A stretch of DNA of 64,000 nt from Stratiolaelaps scimitus. Lineage: Eukaryota > Arthropoda > Arachnida > Mesostigmata > Laelapidae. The stretch covers positions 11,130,001-11,194,000 of the forward strand of contig JABWDB010000005.1 in the NCBI GenBank assembly GCA_019614645.1, read 5' to 3'. Under the pieces are notes generated by a model, which saw only the letters and a program-made list of their open reading frames with translations, did no database searches and was not told the DNA's origin. Every line of letters begins with the position of its first letter. Position 1 is the first letter of the stretch. Below, in pieces: positions 59,569 to 64,000 of the stretch. A program made the position numbers and the translations under genes.

Positions 59569-62500
59569 CATAATGGCCGAGCAGTGAGCAGCTTCTTCAA
59601 AGCATCTTCCATCATTCATAACTGCAAGGTCATCACTGCAAGACAAGCGATAAGAAGTACACCGAAGTATCTGTGTTTAACAAAATAGCTCATCATGATA
59701 CGTACTCAATGTATACAGCAAGGCCAGTAGCATCTATTGGAGTGCGTTATATGGCCTACCTGGTCCTACAGTTCTTGCCCGCGTGTGCTGAACTCGTCGG
59801 GGCGGTCAGCGCTGGTTATTATGACTTGTGCGAGCAATTCAGTGTTATGTACTTGTTTACTTCACCTTCGTTCTCCGTCTCCCACTGCGATGTGATGCGT
59901 TGTAGCCTCATGTAGCCTGCATCCCTTAGTAGGAAATTAGTCTTCGGAAATAATGTGACGCGGCAATTATCTTGTTAATGTAATAGATACATGAACCACC
60001 TCCATACGAATTATATTAAGCAATGTCATTGTTAATGAGGTCTGTTGTTGTTGTTGTTGTTATTATTGCTACAGCATTTTAAGCTGAAGGAGGTCTTCTC
60101 TTTTTGTTGTTATCTAGATTCAGTTGGGTGTCTATTAAAAATATGGCCGAAGGCTGAAATAACTAATCTGTGTTGGTATTCAAGAGAATCATTGTGATGA
60201 GAAATGAGTTCACATTCGAACGGTAAGGCCGAACTCACGTTCGGACATAGAAAAGTATGTTGCTTCGTATAGAGAACGGTAGCATTCATTCATGGGAGAT
60301 TCCCTCTACGGCTGTAATTATGCTATTATCTATTAAAATTCACTCGAATGTGAGTTTGCACCTCACGGTTGTGCGCGTGATGAAATTTTCAAAACACGAT
60401 AACGTTTAGCACCATGTAGCCACGTTGAATCTTTGTTTTGACCACTGTGGCGGCTGGCGAACATCGTACAATGATTTCTAGCTACGATCGCTAAACATAG
60501 TTCAAGCACACACCTATTTCAAGTAACGTTTCAACTGTCTATCCACCCTGACTGTCCCTGACGACTTCGTAAAACGTACCATTCCAATTAACAGTAACTA
60601 TAATTGTAGTAAAAAAAACACGCCGTCGCTCATTACACGATCCAACACAAATGTATCCTTCTGCCAGATATTAGGGTTCTACTATTTTTTTTCGCTCCTG
60701 TAAAAACGACAACAACAACAGCACAGCAGCGACAACGACGACGACGACAACAACAACAACAACATAAACAACGACAACCACAACAACAACTTTAAACGCC
60801 TGCTGGTTTGTTGAATGTACATGTTGAGTAAGCATTCTTCCACAACCCATTATGAACTGAGCCGCAGCCTGTCGTCCAGCGCACGCTCGAAGCTAATTTT
60901 GAACTTGGAACTCTTTCGTATCGAGCATTGAAAAGCGAAGAGGATGTGTGGTCCCATGCATGCACCTCTGCTGCGCAGTGATGTGCTTAACTAACTCGTA
61001 GACACATTCACTCACTGAAAGGTGTTCTTTACCGTGGCGAGGCTGGGCCCGTGTCAGCAAGCTTTGGCTCATCCGTTCAGGAGTATTCGGGCTTCGGCAG
61101 TGTGGCGCTATCAGTGGCATGCCGTGTGTAAATGTTATTTCTTTTCTAATCCACAACAACGACCACCACAACAACAATAGCAGAGCCAGCAGATAAAGGA
61201 CCACCTCCGATGACACGCCGCGCGGAGGATGGCACGGTGCTCAAGCGTTTCCGCTCGCCGCGCCGCGAGAGCAAGCCATGATCTTTCGATGTTCGGGAAA
61301 ACGAACTCGCCTGCAGATCTAAACAGGTAGGCCATCTAGATACTACAATGAACCGAAACTGGCCGACGACGATGGTGCGACGGCAGCTTCCGGAGTGCTG
61401 GAAGCTGCTGCGTTCCGTTCGCTACTTCTACATGAGATGGAAGTCTCAAAGCCTGGAAAATGCTACTGCTTGGCTAATGGTTCTGCCTGTGCGCGGTTGG
61501 CTGGAATGCGCATGTCTATGAAATTCGATTTCCTCTCATTCAGCCTATATATCAGTACATCAGCGCGTTATATCTGTCCAGTGTCTCTCAGCCAACTCGA
61601 TGAACCCTGCTCATTTATTATCCGCCTGAACGAAGGATCCTGTAGTGCTTTTACTTACGCGAAGCGCGTATCGTAGGTGTCCCATGGAGTCATGCAGCGG
61701 CTCTGTGACCAAGTGCGGATTGAGGAAACGGCCGAGCCAGGAAGAGGGGGCTGTATATGAAATTGTGAAAATCTATAACGCTAGCTACGATCTGACAGTC
61801 CGTTGCGGGCATGTAGAGCATGTAGTGGTGTAGTAGTGAAGTAGTGTCCCTAAATGCAATATATATACATATTGGTGACATGGCGCCGTTCGAAACTGCG
61901 CACGCACGCGAATGCGGCTTCGATTTTAAGCATTGAATACGCACAGAAAAATATGACTGGGTTTATGTTGCTTCTGAGAAGGAGCACTTATCTGCTGCTT
62001 GATATTGTTCAAATGCGCTAGGAAGTCGGCACAAGGAGCTATATAGCGTTATATTTAACGGGGAACGCTCGTAGAGCTCGCTGCTTTCGTCGGTATTACA
62101 AAAATACAATATGCAATACACTTTATTTGACACAACAAACAAGGCTAAATAAAGTAATATCGTGCCGGCTATGCAAAAACGCAATGACAATCATATTTAC
62201 AATATGACATTACAAGTGCGTATTGTAAGCTGATAATCGATGTCGAGCGATGCACTTGAAATTAGCTAAGGCCTTCCGTTTTCAATTCGAAGCCAGTCAG
62301 CTTCGAGGACGCTGAACTTGACTAGACAGGAAGGCGAAGTGTCATTTGCTCTGCTACCCTTTAAATTCTATCCTGATTCGGCGGACGTAGTGATTCGGTA
62401 CAATGTTTTGAGGTACGTTTTAGTTTTACTATTGCTTCAAAACTCTCTCGACAACATGGTGCTTTGTGAGTACTCTATATGTCGACATATGACGCCATCC

Positions 62501-64000
62501 CTTGCCGAGGTGAACGTGCAGGGTATTCCCTTCGCGGGCTACTGCATGCAGGCGGGCACGAGACCAGGCAACGGCGGGGGTCAAGGTAGTGGTACCTCCG
62601 CAGGATTCAACCCTTGAAGGCAGTGGCACAGGAGGGGGTGAGGTTATGTGGACTGTTACCCCTTTCCCTTGCTTGACTTAGTCGTCGAGTTTGCTCAACA
62701 CCACCACCTTCGCTTCCTCCACTTTGAACGGCGGTGGCGGCGGATATCATCGGGCGGTTCCCGAGGCGCGTGTCGAATGCTGGATGGCGTCGACAGATAA
62801 AAGTCAACAAAAACAGCGCCAGCCTCTGAAGCTCACAGCAGCAATGGGAGTGGCACTGGGCAGCATCTATTCTGCATCGAGGCGCCAGTCGAACCCTGGC
62901 TGAAACGGCTGAAAGCCACGGATGAAAGCAATCACGAAGCGCGCGGCAAGCGATCGCGATGGGATCGCTCGCGTGGATCAGCTGTCGCTTGGATCAGGAA
63001 TAGCTAGACGAACCAGTTGGGGGGGTATCGCTGTCGACGAGTTGGCACATTTGAATCAGCATTGAGAGAACACAAGCATATCGTGTGCTTGCTTGGTGCC
63101 CCTCTCAACAGATGCACGCGCGCCTATGCAAATGTCAGCCGGCTCAAGCACAGCACCGACTGAAGGTGACAATTGTTCTCACACGTTGATGTGATCGCCG
63201 ACAAACCTTAGGTCGACTGCTTGGCCAGCAGTGACAGGTCGGGCAATCTTGTACCATCGCAGGCTTTAATTAACACAACGAATACAGGTATATGGGGAGG
63301 TAGGTAGGTGTACGATTCGATTTGTTTAAAAATCGCCTGTCGTCGACGCATGTAGTTGTTGACTAATAACGTACAATGGAATATTAGAGCTATCGCGCGA
63401 GTACAGGACGAGCACAAAAAGACTTGCTCAATGCAACTGAGAGAAAAACGCGATGGTCCTTTAGGATTATACCTACAGCAACAGTGCGTTGTTCATTGTG
63501 CTGCGTTAGACCTCTCAGTGTCGATGCACCATACTTACCGCACTTTATTAGTTAATTCTTAGCCATTTTCAAATCGAGTATATGCATTTATGCCAAATTT
63601 GCTTAGCTTGTTAGTGACCTCTCATCAACGTATCGAACTTAGATCTAAAGTCAGAATCATGGCCATCGACCGCGGCCCAACCGGCTCGTTTACGTTGATT
63701 ACAATGGTATCATATCATCACAAATTGTGCGCCCCTCACCATTGACCTCGTTGTTGTTCGCGTGCTGTCTTCGTACTGTAACGTATGCTATTTTTGCTAT
63801 CTTGAGGGAAAAGCCTTTTGATCTGTTGAGCAGGGAACCTTGAGGCTTCCTCCATGTAGCATATTTTTTCATTGCGGTCATTCGAGTAGGGTCGAGGGCT
63901 TGCAGCCGGCAACGACCCCTCCCTCTGCGCGGGGTGGGTGCAGAAAGTAGCATGCAGAAAGCGTCTACGTATAACGATGCTCCCTCCAGCCCTGTCCCTA
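59569..64000. other. No recognisable gene
   Basis: AT-moderate unique DNA with short frames only. It holds (GTT)n near 60044-60063, the (CAA/ACG)n tract listed separately, a palindromic region near 61193-61260 rich in CGCG, and GGC-rich patches near 62730. No partial gene is recognised at the right edge. Confidence 0.5.
60706..60790. repeat. (ACG)n/(CAA)n microsatellite
   Basis: An interrupted trinucleotide tract mixing CAA, CAG and ACG units. Confidence 0.9.

Noticed and set aside
1..64000. CRISPR arrays, operons, prokaryotic ribosome-binding sites or phage genes
   Set aside because: No regularly spaced repeats with unique spacers, no tightly packed co-directional frames and no bacterial gene families. 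The window is eukaryotic in character.

Overview
The window looks like nuclear DNA of an invertebrate animal, most likely an arthropod. The evidence is: no dense prokaryotic gene packing; CpG dinucleotides common everywhere, unlike vertebrates; dense microsatellites, with long (AT)n arrays every few kb plus (CT)n, (CAG/GCT)n, (CAA)n and (AAT)n; a tRNA-derived SINE family; and a decayed mariner transposon. A mite or other chelicerate would fit this texture, but nothing here fixes the species.

No gene could be identified by name. The only recognisable protein is the broken mariner transposase at 21.5-22.1 kb. The rest is intergenic or intronic in character. A number of open segments have coding-like codon use, and several also sit next to good splice signals. 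The best are a two-exon model at 13.4-14.5 kb (+), a three-exon model at 58.1-59.3 kb (+), single exons at 20.8 kb (-), 34.9 kb (+), 45.2 kb (+) and 51.4-51.9 kb (-), and two exons at 54.0-55.1 kb (+). All are hypothetical. GC-rich DNA with few stops produces long open frames by chance on both strands, so confidence is low to moderate.

Layout. 0-13 kb: repeats, an 18-bp perfect hairpin at 4.75 kb and a SINE copy at 11.7 kb (-). 13.4-14.5 kb: candidate gene A. 14.5-20.8 kb: AT-rich DNA and microsatellites. 20.8-24.9 kb: a candidate exon, the mariner remnant and GC-richer open segments. 25-34 kb: repeats, a long (CT)n tract, a second full SINE at 29.4 kb and a perfect inverted repeat at 32.6 kb. 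34.9 kb: candidate terminal exon. 35-41 kb: (AT)n arrays, a degenerate tandem repeat and a 59-nt palindrome. 43-45.5 kb: a GC-rich block with competing open frames. 47-51 kb: two truncated SINE copies flank the later part of the window (47.0 and 59.5 kb), and a 204-bp TA-flanked MITE lies at 50.8 kb. 51.4-59.3 kb: the highest density of exon-like segments. 59.6-64 kb: no gene recognised.

The most interesting non-genic content is the SINE family (full copies plus 5'-truncated copies sharing one 3' body), the MITE, and three unrelated near-perfect hairpins.
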